Of a stretch of DNA of 64,000 nt, positions 1 to 10,468 are shown piece by piece. The notes beneath the pieces were generated by a model, which was not told the DNA's origin, did no database searches, and saw nothing but the letters and a program-made list of their open reading frames with translations. The translations under genes and the position numbers were made by a program. This DNA is from Anthopleura xanthogrammica (taxonomy: Eukaryota > Cnidaria > Anthozoa > Actiniaria > Actiniidae), in NCBI GenBank assembly GCA_964019055.1, contig OZ025207.1, positions 17,858,230-17,922,229 of the forward strand, in the 5' to 3' direction. The first letter of the stretch is position 1, and the number at the start of each line of letters is the position of its first letter.

Positions 1-142
1 AAATCACAAATGTGCCATATCACGTGAACATTGTAATAAAATGTTAAACTTGAAAAATCTCAATTTACTTTTATAACTGTTTTGTTATTATTTTTAAATA
101 AATTTTTTTTTGCGATGACATATACGGTGGTTTATAAAGGAC

Positions 143-362
143 ATGAGATAATTTTCTAAAAAGTGAGATAATTTTTCTTAAACAGTGAGATAATTTTCTA
201 AAAAGTGAGATAATTTTTATCTTAAACTGTGATCAGTTCGAGACAAAACGTCTCGCCTCTAGACGTGGACTTAGTGGGCCGTCAATCAAAGACATTTCAA
301 TGGATTTCCATGAACTTCGCTTCTCAGAAAATTCACTTTTTAGAAAATTATCTCACTCTTTA
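143..362. repeat. Short direct and inverted repeats (GTGAGATAATTTTCTAAAAA type)
   Basis: A unit close to GTGAGATAATTTTCTAAAAA occurs about four times between 143 and 230. It recurs in inverted orientation near 335-358. This looks like the remnant of an inverted-repeat element with internal duplication. Confidence 0.6.
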
Positions 363-816
363 AGAAGTCCAATGCAATTTCGTCTCGTTGTCAATAGCCT
401 CGCGGTCTGCGCCGATCTTGCAGAAGTTCAAGTGGTCAGTGATATCTCTTCTGCACTCTTTCAACGTTACATAGATAACATGTTTGGGATAATCTGGACT
501 TATTCCACAATTGCCAGGATTTTTTAAAAGCAAGGAGTAACCGCACGAACCGCACGATGCCATCTTACTAGTGATCACCTACCTCACTAGACAACTCGGT
601 TATAGTGAAGGTGCACTTGCGTAAGTACAAACATTGCACAAGCTGGACTAAAAAAAACTAATTGATCCAATTATAAACAGGAGACAATACCCTGGACATT
701 TTGTTGCAGTTGTTACAAATAATCCCGCTTCCGACACCTATATCTACGGTGGCTTATCCACGTTTTTGCAGTTTAAATTGAAGTATGAGATTCAAGGAAA
801 ATTCATTTTTGGACTC

Positions 817-898
817 GGGAATTCCACGTTGAATTTCACGAGAGAAATCAATATATTGCGATATTGATTTCTCTCGTGAAATTCAACGTGGAATTCCC
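817..898. repeat. Perfect 38-bp foldback
   Basis: The arms 817-854 and 861-898 are exact reverse complements, separated by six bases. Imperfect complementarity extends a further 15-20 bases on each side. The structure would form a long hairpin in RNA or single-stranded DNA. Confidence 0.9.
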
Positions 899-918
899 TC
901 GTCCTCCAATGAATTTAC

Positions 919-1547
919 CTATAGAATCAGTGACAGGTTGTGGCAATTCTACTTTTTTGTAAAATTGTGAATTCAGAAACTAAAAATCCCAATAAATTCA
1001 GATTTTAGAATTTTTTCTCACAGTCACGTGACATTTAGGCGGGAAATGATAATTTAGAATCGGCGGGAAATAAAACGGTTAGCCTATTAATATTAATATT
1101 GATTAGTAATAAACATATGATGACATCTTTCGGCATAGTTTGTCAATTTATTGAATTAATCAATTAATATTAATCTAGTAAGTGGCTATTACGATAGAAA
1201 AGGGTAGCTTTTGTTACTCAGGTTTTTCACCTCGCACAAGGGCAATAAAGGTACCTTTTTATCCGCTTTTCGGATTTCTTCCAAAAGGTGAAACTTAAAA
1301 AAAGGTGGGAAATTTCATCACATCCATTAAAGAGATTATGCATTAAGTTTCCTATCTTTTTATGGAATAAAAAGGTACCTTTTCCCATCATTGGAATTTA
1401 TTCTTAAAATCTTTAAAAAAGGTAGGAATATTGGCGTTGTGAAAAAGAGAAAAAATTCTAAAACCTGAATTTATTGGGATTTTTAGTTTCTGAATTCACG
1501 ATTTTACAAAAAAGTAGAATTGCCACAACCTGTCACTGATTCTATAG
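919..1547. mobile_element. MITE with ~100-bp terminal inverted repeats
   Basis: The segment 919-1018 is closely matched in reverse complement by 1445-1547. The ends read TAGAATCAGTGACAGG and its complement, flanked by TA on both sides. The interior is AT-rich and non-coding. A Tc1/mariner-like non-autonomous element is the best guess, because that superfamily duplicates TA. Confidence 0.75.
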
Positions 1548-3133
1548 ACCCAAAAAGGCCTGAAGTGTTTTCCGCACTTAACGTCGCAGTTCCATTTCTT
1601 TCAAACTCAAGATAAATATGACGTCAAGTGCGAAAAACACAACACTTTGCCAAGGGTCTAGATCTGTACAGTGTTTTGTTACTATCAATGCACTTTGCAG
1701 TGCATAAAAGCAAGTGGCTCTTAAAAACCCTAGTTATGAGAAAACTCACAGCTCTAACTATTCACTGATAGTCACTTCGCCTTCAGCGAATAATGGTTTC
1801 GGTAAATATATAACAGTGTCTCAATTCTTGCCACTTTTGATTGCAATTTTGATAAGAGAGCAATTACTCAAGGTTTAATAAAATGGTTTTCATCACACTT
1901 TAGGTTCTTTTGTATTGTACCACGTGTACTCTAATATGTACTATATCAAAAGCAACTATAAAAAAATATTGTATTGTACAGGATGCATATCAAAGTTTAT
2001 GGAAATGGAGGTACAAATCCGATTTCACTTGTCTACAGTACTGAACACTTATAATTCTAATTATTTAGCTTTATCATGCCATCAGTAGAGCTGTACATAT
2101 GTACTATATATAGACGACAATGGATGTCACACAATATTATCGTATGGTATACTAATAATTGCTTCAGTTCTAATTATTTGAGTGCATACAGAATTAAAAC
2201 CTCTATAAAAGACAGATACGATCAATTTTAGAAGAGTGCTAATGTTAAATCCACAAAAAATAGTTACCATTCAACTATTGTACATGTCGGCTTATTTGTT
2301 TACATCTGTACTAGTTTGACATGAAATTCGTCTAATCGGCTTTTAATATTACTCCGGTTTCCGACTCACTTTAAAAAGCGGAAATGCCGTATATGCATTT
2401 CAAAATACATTCTTTGTATTTTAGATCATGAACCAATAAAATTCAAGTCGAGGGAACCTTTTGAATGTAATTTCTTCGATGTACTATAGACGCGTTAAGC
2501 GTAACGCTTCGGTTGGCGTGACCCTTTAGCCGGATACACTTCACTTCAAACTTTGGTTTGTCAACACCAAACCACTTCGAGTCCAAGCATGAAACTTCTG
2601 TGAGATGACAAACAATAACCAGGCTTTGGCTGACTGTAATTTTTGTCTCGAAGTTTTAGGTACCAGGAAAGGTTTTTGGCCGTTAAACTTAGCCAATTTT
2701 CGCATGTTCAGTTTTTCAAGACCACGAAAATGGGGTTCACAAAAAAAACTATAAAAAAAATAAATAGCCAACTTAAAAACAAACTTCTAATGCAAAATCA
2801 AACTTTAAGAGTGTCTTAATATGTGTGCGAAATATTAGATTAATCGGTTTTATATTTAGCCGTCAGCAGTACCACAAAGTAAGCTTATAAATCAGTCAGT
2901 TCGGGTGTGAAAATCGGCTAATTTACCGCCAAACCAAAATTTCGTAAAGATCGCCAGAAAAAAAATTCGCATCAACTTTTTAGTATTTTTCCCATGATAG
3001 GAACACTAAATGGGATCATTTGGTGAAATAAAAAAAAATTCGAATTTATTCATCTGACTTGAGATTCTCGACTGTTACGGGCATCCGCTCTTAACACCTC
3101 ACTCACTACACCCCTGGTTTCTGTTCAATCTAC

Positions 3134-6100
3134 CTGTACAAATGATGATGTACCAGAACTGTACTGGATAATTTGTTCAGTTTCTACATAGTTAGCAGAA
3201 CGACCCTCTTCATCAAGACCTCTTATATAGTATCGAACCCCTGAAATGAAAGGTGTAAAAAATATTATATTGTGATAATTTCCTAATCCCATATTTTCCC
3301 ATTTCAGACATGATTCTAATTTTTTGTTTAAAAAGAACCAACATGATCAGATATTAATTATCAATTATTCCCCGAAGTCAAGATGATTATCAGTGAATAA
3401 TTAACAAGCCCTAAGTCCTCAAGCAACAAAGTAAATATTCACGGATAATCACCGAGCCTGAGATGAACATGCCACCCTTTAATACGCACACTTTCTGTGG
3501 CCCACTGAGTGTCTATACTAACAGTTTTAACTCTATAGTACTAACTTAGGTATAATCAACATTGTCGTCAAAACAATTTTTTGTCATAATATCAAGTACT
3601 ACAGTACTGCTCAAATGTAAGTTATCATTTTCTCGTGATACGAGAAAATTTTCTCACAATACAAAAAAACTCGTCTAGCAATATGAGAAACTTTTCTCGC
3701 TATACGATAAACTCGTCTCGCGATACGAGAAAATTTCCTCGCGATACAATAAACTCGTCTCACGATACGAGACATGATAGGTTACTTTTGGGCGGTACTG
3801 TAGATTGATTTTTCCAGTCATGCAAATCAAAGCCATTTAGACTAGTGGACTTGACCGATGACATACCTGCTCTGTAACAGCTACGCCTTGATATCACGAT
3901 GAAGTCAAATGAATTCTGTTTGATGGTACACTGATTTATACTTATGACTTGAAAAGTGTTAAGGTTAATAGTACCACAATGTATGGGGGAGGTGCACTTG
4001 ACGGCAGACAATGTTAGATAGATAGCAGTAACAATAAATCATTGTACTGTAAATAAATGAAAAATAATTCAATAGAACTCTTCAGCTTGGGTGTAGCATT
4101 TTCCCATTTCAGACCACGTGTCATTCCCTAGAGTTTTTCTACAAGAGATTTTTTAAATTTCTTTGTTTAATGGTTGCATGTGAGATGACACATGAATATG
4201 GATACAACTCAAACTAAGAATTATATTCTCAAGGGAATGACACATGGTCTGAAATAGAAAAAACATTACAGTGATCCAAGTTAAAGAGAGAGATATTCCG
4301 GAATAAAATGATATTCTTCTTATCGTTCTGCAGAAGGGATTAAATGTGAGGAGGATCAAAAATTGATGATTTATCAATAACACATTTCAATCTAGAAATA
4401 TCTTATACTTTTCCCAGAAATATGTAAGTATAATAACTGTGATATTGACTTTTATATCAAAGGATACATCCATGCATGACAGGGAGAATGAATTTCTGGA
4501 GCTGTTAGAAAGAAAGAAAAACAAAATATTACTTAAAACTAGTGAATGATATAAAACTGTGTCTCTTAATTGAATCGTTAGTTTTCCTACCTCTGGTTGG
4601 ACAGCAAATGGTCCTAGAAGATGATTATTCCATACAAATCTTGGATCAACCTGTTGAGATAATATTGTTTTCATATCATAAGTTATATACAGTATATATC
4701 TTCTGCACTCATGCATGCTTTCTTAAAATGTTTAGGTGACCTCTTCCCTACTGTGTGGACACTAACTAGGACAAATCTTACAGAGTTAACCAATAATGGC
4801 AGAGAAACTGGAGCCAATCATGATAGAGTATAATCTGTTTCAATGCTGGTTCTTGATTGGCATAAAAATGCAGCAATCTTTATTATAACTGGCGAACTTC
4901 GTAAGAGGTGCTGGTTGGACAAAAAATTCATTCATCTATTTACCCTTTCATAAAGAGGCATCTGTAAGAAATCTGGGCTTGTTCTGGATAGTCTCTGTAC
5001 TGTGTGAGTAAGATCATAGGTGCAAGAGAAGTAGAATCCATCTGTTTGTAGTACAGCAGTGATCATGGATAGGTAGAGCTTGTTGTAGTAAACCTAGGAG
5101 AAGAGATTGTAGAACAACACAAGTTAGAATTCTTGCTAATATCTGGCAAATGTATAGATCTGTATGTCGTCTAGCTTGGCACATGAAAAATGGTAAATTT
5201 TATTATTAGTAGACTGTCTGCAGATTGGAAAAAAAGTTCATCTTTTGATAACTAATAAATAAATACTAGTTATACAGTGCCATGAGAAAGCATTTCAAGG
5301 GCAGATACAGGAGCGGATCTAGGGGAGGAGTGTAGAGGGTAGGCACTGTACCCCCTCCCCTAGAGAATTCCATTTTGTCCTGATCATAAAAGATAAGCCC
5401 CTCCTAAAAATCCTGAATCTTTCCCTGCATCAAATAACTATTTTATCACACACCATTGAATATGCCTAGGCATTTAATCCATAATTCAAAACACCATAAT
5501 AGGTTATATAGGAAGTAACAGTGGAATACTACCAAATATACAACAACTTTACTGGTTGTATTTTTTGTAATAGTGTGCCAGGATAAATGTAAAAAGTAGT
5601 ACCTGCTCCTCTGTAAGATGAAGTGTTGCTTTAGGAAATGGTAGCATCTCTGTGCCGAGCACCTTCCATACTTCATTTCCCTGTATATAGCCTACAAGTC
5701 TTTTCCTTGTAATCACTATCAGATATGGACCTGATGAATTGAAACAGAAGTAAAATTAATTAATTGAAATCAATGCACTTATTTTTTTCATTTTTTATTT
5801 GTCACTCAAAATTTTTATTTTGCTAAGAATTGCACCAACCACAGAGAACAAGGCCATTGTTCATCCAATCAGAGTGCTATGGCACAACAAAATTACCATA
5901 GAAACAAAGGGGTTTCTCTTCTGCCAACAGGTGTCCAGTGCAACGAATTGACCAATCACAGTGCGCTTTGATGCTTAGCCAAGCGGCCCTAGCTCCAAGT
6001 CTCTTACCAATGCAAAAACATGCATTTCCATGAATTTAAAAGGGAAATTTGAAGTATGCATGATGTATAAAAAATGAAAGCCATTCTTTGCCATCTATCT

Positions 6101-8009
6101 CCTCGAAAATTTTTCAGACTGTGAGATATATGTTTTTAAGACTTGGGCAAGGCTGCTCGAATTACAACAATAATCCTTTTCGCACTTAGTTTTTTGTACA
6201 GCTACACTATATAAAATTTCTAGTTTTCTGTACCTTGAGTTTTTTCATAGTTATATGGAATCATGCTCTTACTAATGGAACATTCCCTTGTTTGAGAATA
6301 ATATTCTGTGTTTGAGTTTGATATTGAATGTACCAGTGTCACCAGTAAACAAAGAAATAATACTCAAGGGAATGACATTTGATCTGAAATGGAAAAACAG
6401 TGGTTTTGATCTATTCTTACCTGCAAGTAAGTGAATAATACCCATGATACCAAAGATATCTTTGGTATCGGCTGATGGTGGGATCTGACCTTCATTATCT
6501 ATAACAGAGAGACAATATATACCTTAATTACTGAGAAAAGAGGTTTCATCTTGCATGAAGACCTAATTAAGTTCTCTCTTACACCTGACCAGTTTGCCAC
6601 AATTAGGAAAGAATATACTTCATCAACAGTTTTCATATGACTAGGAATGAATATGGAAAATTTGTAGCTGTACTGTATCTTAACGTACAGGCTTAACTAC
6701 ATGTTATGATTGGATGAAGTCACTACTGGTAGACAATGGGAAGCCATTTTGACATTACAGTGTGTGGTACTGTGTATGTGCTGTAAGTTAGTAGCATATA
6801 TTTCCTACTCATACCAAAACTGCATTACTACGGATTTCACCGAAGTGTACATGTGGCACATGCTAAAAAATCATTTTCTTCTTCTTATATAATATTCTTC
6901 TCTACAACTCATTAAAAGGATGCCTCGCCCATAGAGAAAGGTATGCAGACTTAAACATTGATGTTTGTAAACTGAGTCGCACGTGTCTGGCACACAAATA
7001 CGCAGACGATTTTTTTAGCATGTGCCATGCTTCAGTGAAATCCGTAGTATTTTTCATCCATTTTCATAATTTCTTACTTCTTTCTACAAAAAATCTATTA
7101 ATTGTATTTAAAACATAAGCCTATACAAATCATAAGAAAAATCAAAAATCCAGAATGGGATAGGTTTCCACATATTTTAGGTTATGGTAGCTAAATTTCA
7201 TTTGCCAAACCACAAACAAAAATAAATGCAGTTTTAAATATTAAAACTGATCCAACAAATTCTTAAAGGAGTTTCTTCTTTTCCCCAAAAAAACCATCAC
7301 CCACAAGTGTTAATAGAAATCAATTAAGTTTATTATATTGTAACGATGTGATTAAAACTGGAAACCTGAAGTACTGGAATATATTAAGCTTAATTAAGAC
7401 TTCATTCACGAGGCTTCTTTGGGATTTTTTTTGGAATATTCCAAACTATGTAAATATGGATTTTTATAATTAGTTATGAGGACTATATGAAATGAAGACA
7501 GCTTAAATGACCATAAAAGAAGATATTACTATAGTCATTACCGTAATTAGATTCTTCAGGAAAAAAATTATATGATATAAAGCGTTACCAACATGAATGT
7601 GATGACGTGAAAATCGTATGATTCCGTGTATTGCAAAATTAATTATTACTTTGAATGCTCGATTTTTCTTATTTTCTTTGACAGACGACAAAATTACCAG
7701 ATGAAAATAAGATTTTGAGGTACTAAAAAGAAATATCTCGGATTTAGGATTAAACAGGATTAAAATGGTCTAAATAATATTTTTACCGGCGAGTGTTAGT
7801 TCTTGGCTAACTCGGTCAACCTCCAAGATTTTCTCTCCAACAGCCTGTGGATCTCGCGGCTCAATAAAGAATTTATCCGGCGAAATATGCCTACAGAAGA
7901 ACACAAGGTTAATAAAGCCTACTATAACTCTTTGGTTGAAATCAAATTGGATTTTCGAGGAATAAAAGGCTTACAATCTCAATGTCTTGTAGATGCTGTG
8001 ATCCGCCAT
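3134..8009 (-). CDS. SACM1L: Phosphatidylinositol-3-phosphatase SAC1 (N-terminal part, 9 exons)
   Basis: SAC1 is an ER/Golgi membrane phosphatase that dephosphorylates PI4P and other phosphoinositides. I recognise it from conserved stretches such as [47 protein letters not shown] and [18 protein letters not shown]. Exons, in order on the minus strand: 8009-7975 (ATG at 8009, [11 protein letters not shown]), 7890-7787, 6498-6421, 5730-5603, 5093-4944, 4650-4591, 4501-4468, 3947-3867 and 3240-3134. All have AG/GT boundaries and matching phases, giving 259 codons. The 34-bp exon at 4468-4501 restores the LPVMHG segment. The catalytic CX5R loop and the C-terminal membrane anchors would lie left of the window. 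The gene starts 208 bp from MRPL52, which runs the other way. Confidence 0.95.
3637..3775. repeat. Degenerate tandem repeat (CTCGCGATACGAGAAAA type)
   Basis: About eight imperfect copies of a 15-20-base motif lie in a SAC1 intron just downstream of exon 8. Each copy contains CGATACGAG, which is itself nearly palindromic. Confidence 0.7.
4098..4264. mobile_element. MITE, CATTTCAGACCACGTGTCAT family
   Basis: The left end (TTTCCCATTTCAGACCACG, then TGTCATTCCC) is matched by its reverse complement at the right end, giving about 30-bp inverted repeats around a 110-bp AT-rich core. It lies in the SAC1 intron between exons 7 and 8. Relatives occur near 6281, 50851 and 61604. Confidence 0.8.
6281..6402. 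mobile_element. Degenerate copy of the same MITE family
   Basis: The segment starts with CATTCCCTTG and ends with CAAGGGAATGACATTTG followed by TCTGAAATGG. It matches the right end of the element at 4098-4264, but the left end is decayed. It lies in a SAC1 intron. Confidence 0.55.
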
Positions 8010-8217
8010 TTTACATGTGAAGACATTATATGAACACGCAGTATTACAGAACAGCGGTTATATCCTTTGGTTCATGAGTCAGCATTACTTTAATCCAGCG
8101 GCTATCCACCATAATTCAAAATGGCGGCTGTTTCTTCGTCTCGATGTACGAAATTTTCCTTAAATGTTCTTGATCTTTCTTGATATATTTGACTTTCTGT
8201 GCTCTTTTCAGATCATA
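8010..8217. promoter_or_regulatory. Bidirectional promoter region SACM1L / MRPL52
   Basis: The two translation starts are divergent and only 208 bp apart, so their promoters must lie in this interval or inside the first exons. I see no convincing TATA box. The block around 8120 (ATGGCGGCTG) resembles a housekeeping start region, but its frame closes without joining MRPL52, so it is probably 5' UTR. Confidence 0.6.
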
Positions 8218-9460
8218 ATGTTATCTATGATTATAGTATTTTTCAGGATATCAAGATCTGCTTGTTGCTGTACTCGCTTGTTGAGTACAAACCAAGGTCT
8301 ACATGCTGGTCAAAAATGGCGAATAAGGTTTGTACAAATATCGTAGAACAACTTCTCTATTTCTTCTTCGATGTCAGAGATGATAAATGTAAAGCCCTTT
8401 AGTTTTGTGTCTGTACCTAATAAACCTCTAGTACTGTATTCCTAATGCAGTTCAATTTGGAGGAGAAAACGAGGACTTCCCTGCTGGCAGTCTCGTTTAC
8501 TTTTTCTTTAACTTTACTGTCATGAAAATTAAAAATCATTGTTTTGTCCTCCAAATTGAGCGGTCTGGGGATTGATGCAAGGGATCCATTGCTTAGGGGG
8601 CTTTCATTTATAAGTGTATGGGGGAATCGGCAATATTAGGGGGGTCACATTATTTTTGGAAGCTATATAGTGGGGGGGGGGGGGTTGTTACTAATTGTAT
8701 GCAGCTTTATAGGGGTTTAGTAATAGACTGGCGAAATATAGCCCTGGGGGTTATGATATTTTTGCCAACCAGGAAGGGAGGGTTGGGTAATATTTGGAAA
8801 AGACAACAGATCCATACACTAATAAATGAAAGCCCCCTTACCTTCGTGTGATCAAGTTGTTTAGATTATTATCAATATACTTACAGGCAAGGCCAAGCTC
8901 CAGATGGTTTGAGGTATGGCCCATTAACTGATCTACCAGACTGGTCATATTCAGGTACAAACATAGTTTTCCTGTACCTAATCTAGTCTTTAACAATATT
9001 GTTGATATGTAGATAAGTAGACCTTACAATTTAAGCCCTCCCCTCCCCAGCCAGCCAGTAAGGGACAGGAGAAGGGGAAGGACTTGGGAGAAGGAACTCT
9101 CCCGCTCCCAAAAACCTAAGGACTATGCTAAATAGATTAACTCCTAATTAGTCATTTTCCCATTCTCATCCATTGTCTTAATGGTTTTAGATGGACAACC
9201 TGCCCCAGAGACAAAACGTAGAAAAAAACGAATGCGAAGTCGACTAGATGTTGCAGTAAGTTGATTTTTGTGATTCATGAATTGAAACAAATGCTGTATG
9301 TTAAATTATTGGAGCTGATGGTGATATGTCCTTTCTTTTTATGTAGCAACGTGTTGCTCAACTATTATCAGAAATTGAAGAAGCCAAAAACAATCCAAGT
9401 GACAATAATAATGAAGAGGATAGCAATTGCAAAAATGAAGAAAAAAGCAAAGAAAAGTAA
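8218..9460 (+). CDS. MRPL52: Mitochondrial ribosomal protein L52
   Basis: This is a component of the large subunit of the mitochondrial ribosome, made in the cytosol and imported. Exons: 8218-8327, 8887-8954, 9191-9255 and 9347-9460, together 357 bp or 118 aa, with AG/GT boundaries and matching phases. The diagnostic block is YGPLTDLPDWSY, preceded by GQKWRIRQGQ and followed by DGQPAPETKRRKKRMR and an acidic, Asn-rich tail ending KSKEK. The family is about 120 residues long, so this looks complete. The N-terminus is rich in Arg, Ser and Cys, as expected of an import peptide. The start is uncertain: in-frame ATGs occur at 8164, 8218 and 8227, with no stop or required splice before the first conserved exon. 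Confidence 0.92.
8451..8560. repeat. Foldback repeat in MRPL52 intron 1
   Basis: TTCAATTTGGAGGAGAAAAC at 8451 is matched in inverted orientation by GTTTTGTCCTCCAAATTGA near 8541-8559. This gives about 20-bp arms around a 70-bp core. It resembles the inner part of the element at 13451-13785. Confidence 0.65.
8596..8837. mobile_element. MITE with TTA target duplication (PIF/Harbinger-like)
   Basis: The terminal inverted repeats start GGGGGCTTTCATTTAT and are flanked on both sides by TTA (8593-8595 and 8838-8840). A 3-bp TTA/TAA duplication is characteristic of the PIF/Harbinger superfamily. The 242-bp element is non-coding and sits in MRPL52 intron 1. It contains G-rich runs on the plus strand. 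Confidence 0.8.
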
Positions 9461-10468
9461 CACTCATTCATTTATGAGTTAGTCGTGCCCTGACTTGAGG
9501 TTGGATTCAAATTTGAAAGTCTTTATTTTGCTAAGAATAGAAAAAAATTTTTGTTCAGGTAGAAATGAAAATGATGGAAAAAAAAAAAAGAAGTATGAAC
9601 TCTTTTATTACTTCTTATCCTCCTGTCAATCATGCATCCCTGCAAATGTAAAAGTAAAGACTACCTTTACAAAGATATATGGACATAAGCATTCCACTAA
9701 GAACTGACCTCTGATGCTAACTGTGATTATTGTCATCAAGAGCTTATTTGTTATCATGTTACTAGTAAGAGACATCCATAAGAGACTTCATGGAAGGAAA
9801 TGATATTTGTAAATATAAAGTAAGATGTGATATAAAATACCATAAAAAGAGGATGCTTTACTGTCTGTTCACTGTTGTATTATGAAGTTGAACATATCAG
9901 TAAACATTTGAACATCATACTTTCTTGAGACTTTCCTTGGGTTGTTGAAAAGTAAAATCCATCATTAATCTCGCAAAAAAATTATTAAAATCGAAATACT
10001 ACCCAAAGGAAGATTTTGATTCCCAAGTGGACAGTGGAGATGGGAAGGTTAAGCCCCCCCTCCCCACTCACACTTTTCCTTTTTCGTACTAGTCATCAAT
10101 ATTTTCTTTAGATCCCACACTTTTCCCCTTGATTTGCATACCAGCCCCCTTCCCCTTTAAAATATGCTCCGCCATCCCTGCTAAATAATAAAAAGACCAA
10201 TTCATAGATAATGTGCAGCAAAATTTTTTTAAACAAAATTATATAATTTTTGTCAAACAATTTTAAAAATTCTCTGATGATTCTTTTCCAAAAATCCTTG
10301 TTCTTACCGCGTGTCCCGTTGAGTTTCTTCAGTGTCAGTCTGGATGAGTGCGCAACGCTGATAAAAAGGTCTATTCCTATTCCCATATTTCTCTTTTTCC
10401 CAATAAAAAACTATAAGTAATGCCCCCATCTAATTTTACTTCTTTTATGCAATATTGCTGTTTTTGAT
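9461..10468. other. Intergenic DNA between convergent MRPL52 and the secreted poly-DSL gene
   Basis: The two genes converge here, so the interval should hold both 3' UTRs. I see no further coding exon. A short block near 9482-9500 (CGTGCCCTGACTTGAGG) resembles the dispersed repeat that is tandem at 17146-17315. Confidence 0.6.

Larger units (their letters stand above)
1..3133. other. Left-edge non-coding DNA (SAC1 intron or flank)
   Basis: I find no exon here. The SAC1 gene on the minus strand is still open at position 3134 and its next exon does not appear in this stretch, so this is most simply a long SAC1 intron that continues beyond the window. It is AT-rich and holds the repeats listed separately. 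The short open frames here have no recognisable content. Confidence 0.6.

Noticed and set aside
8121..8181. ATGGCGGCTG start as the first exon of MRPL52
   Set aside because: The frame closes at a TGA and no donor in the required phase joins it to the conserved exon. The in-frame ATGs at 8164-8227 read straight through.
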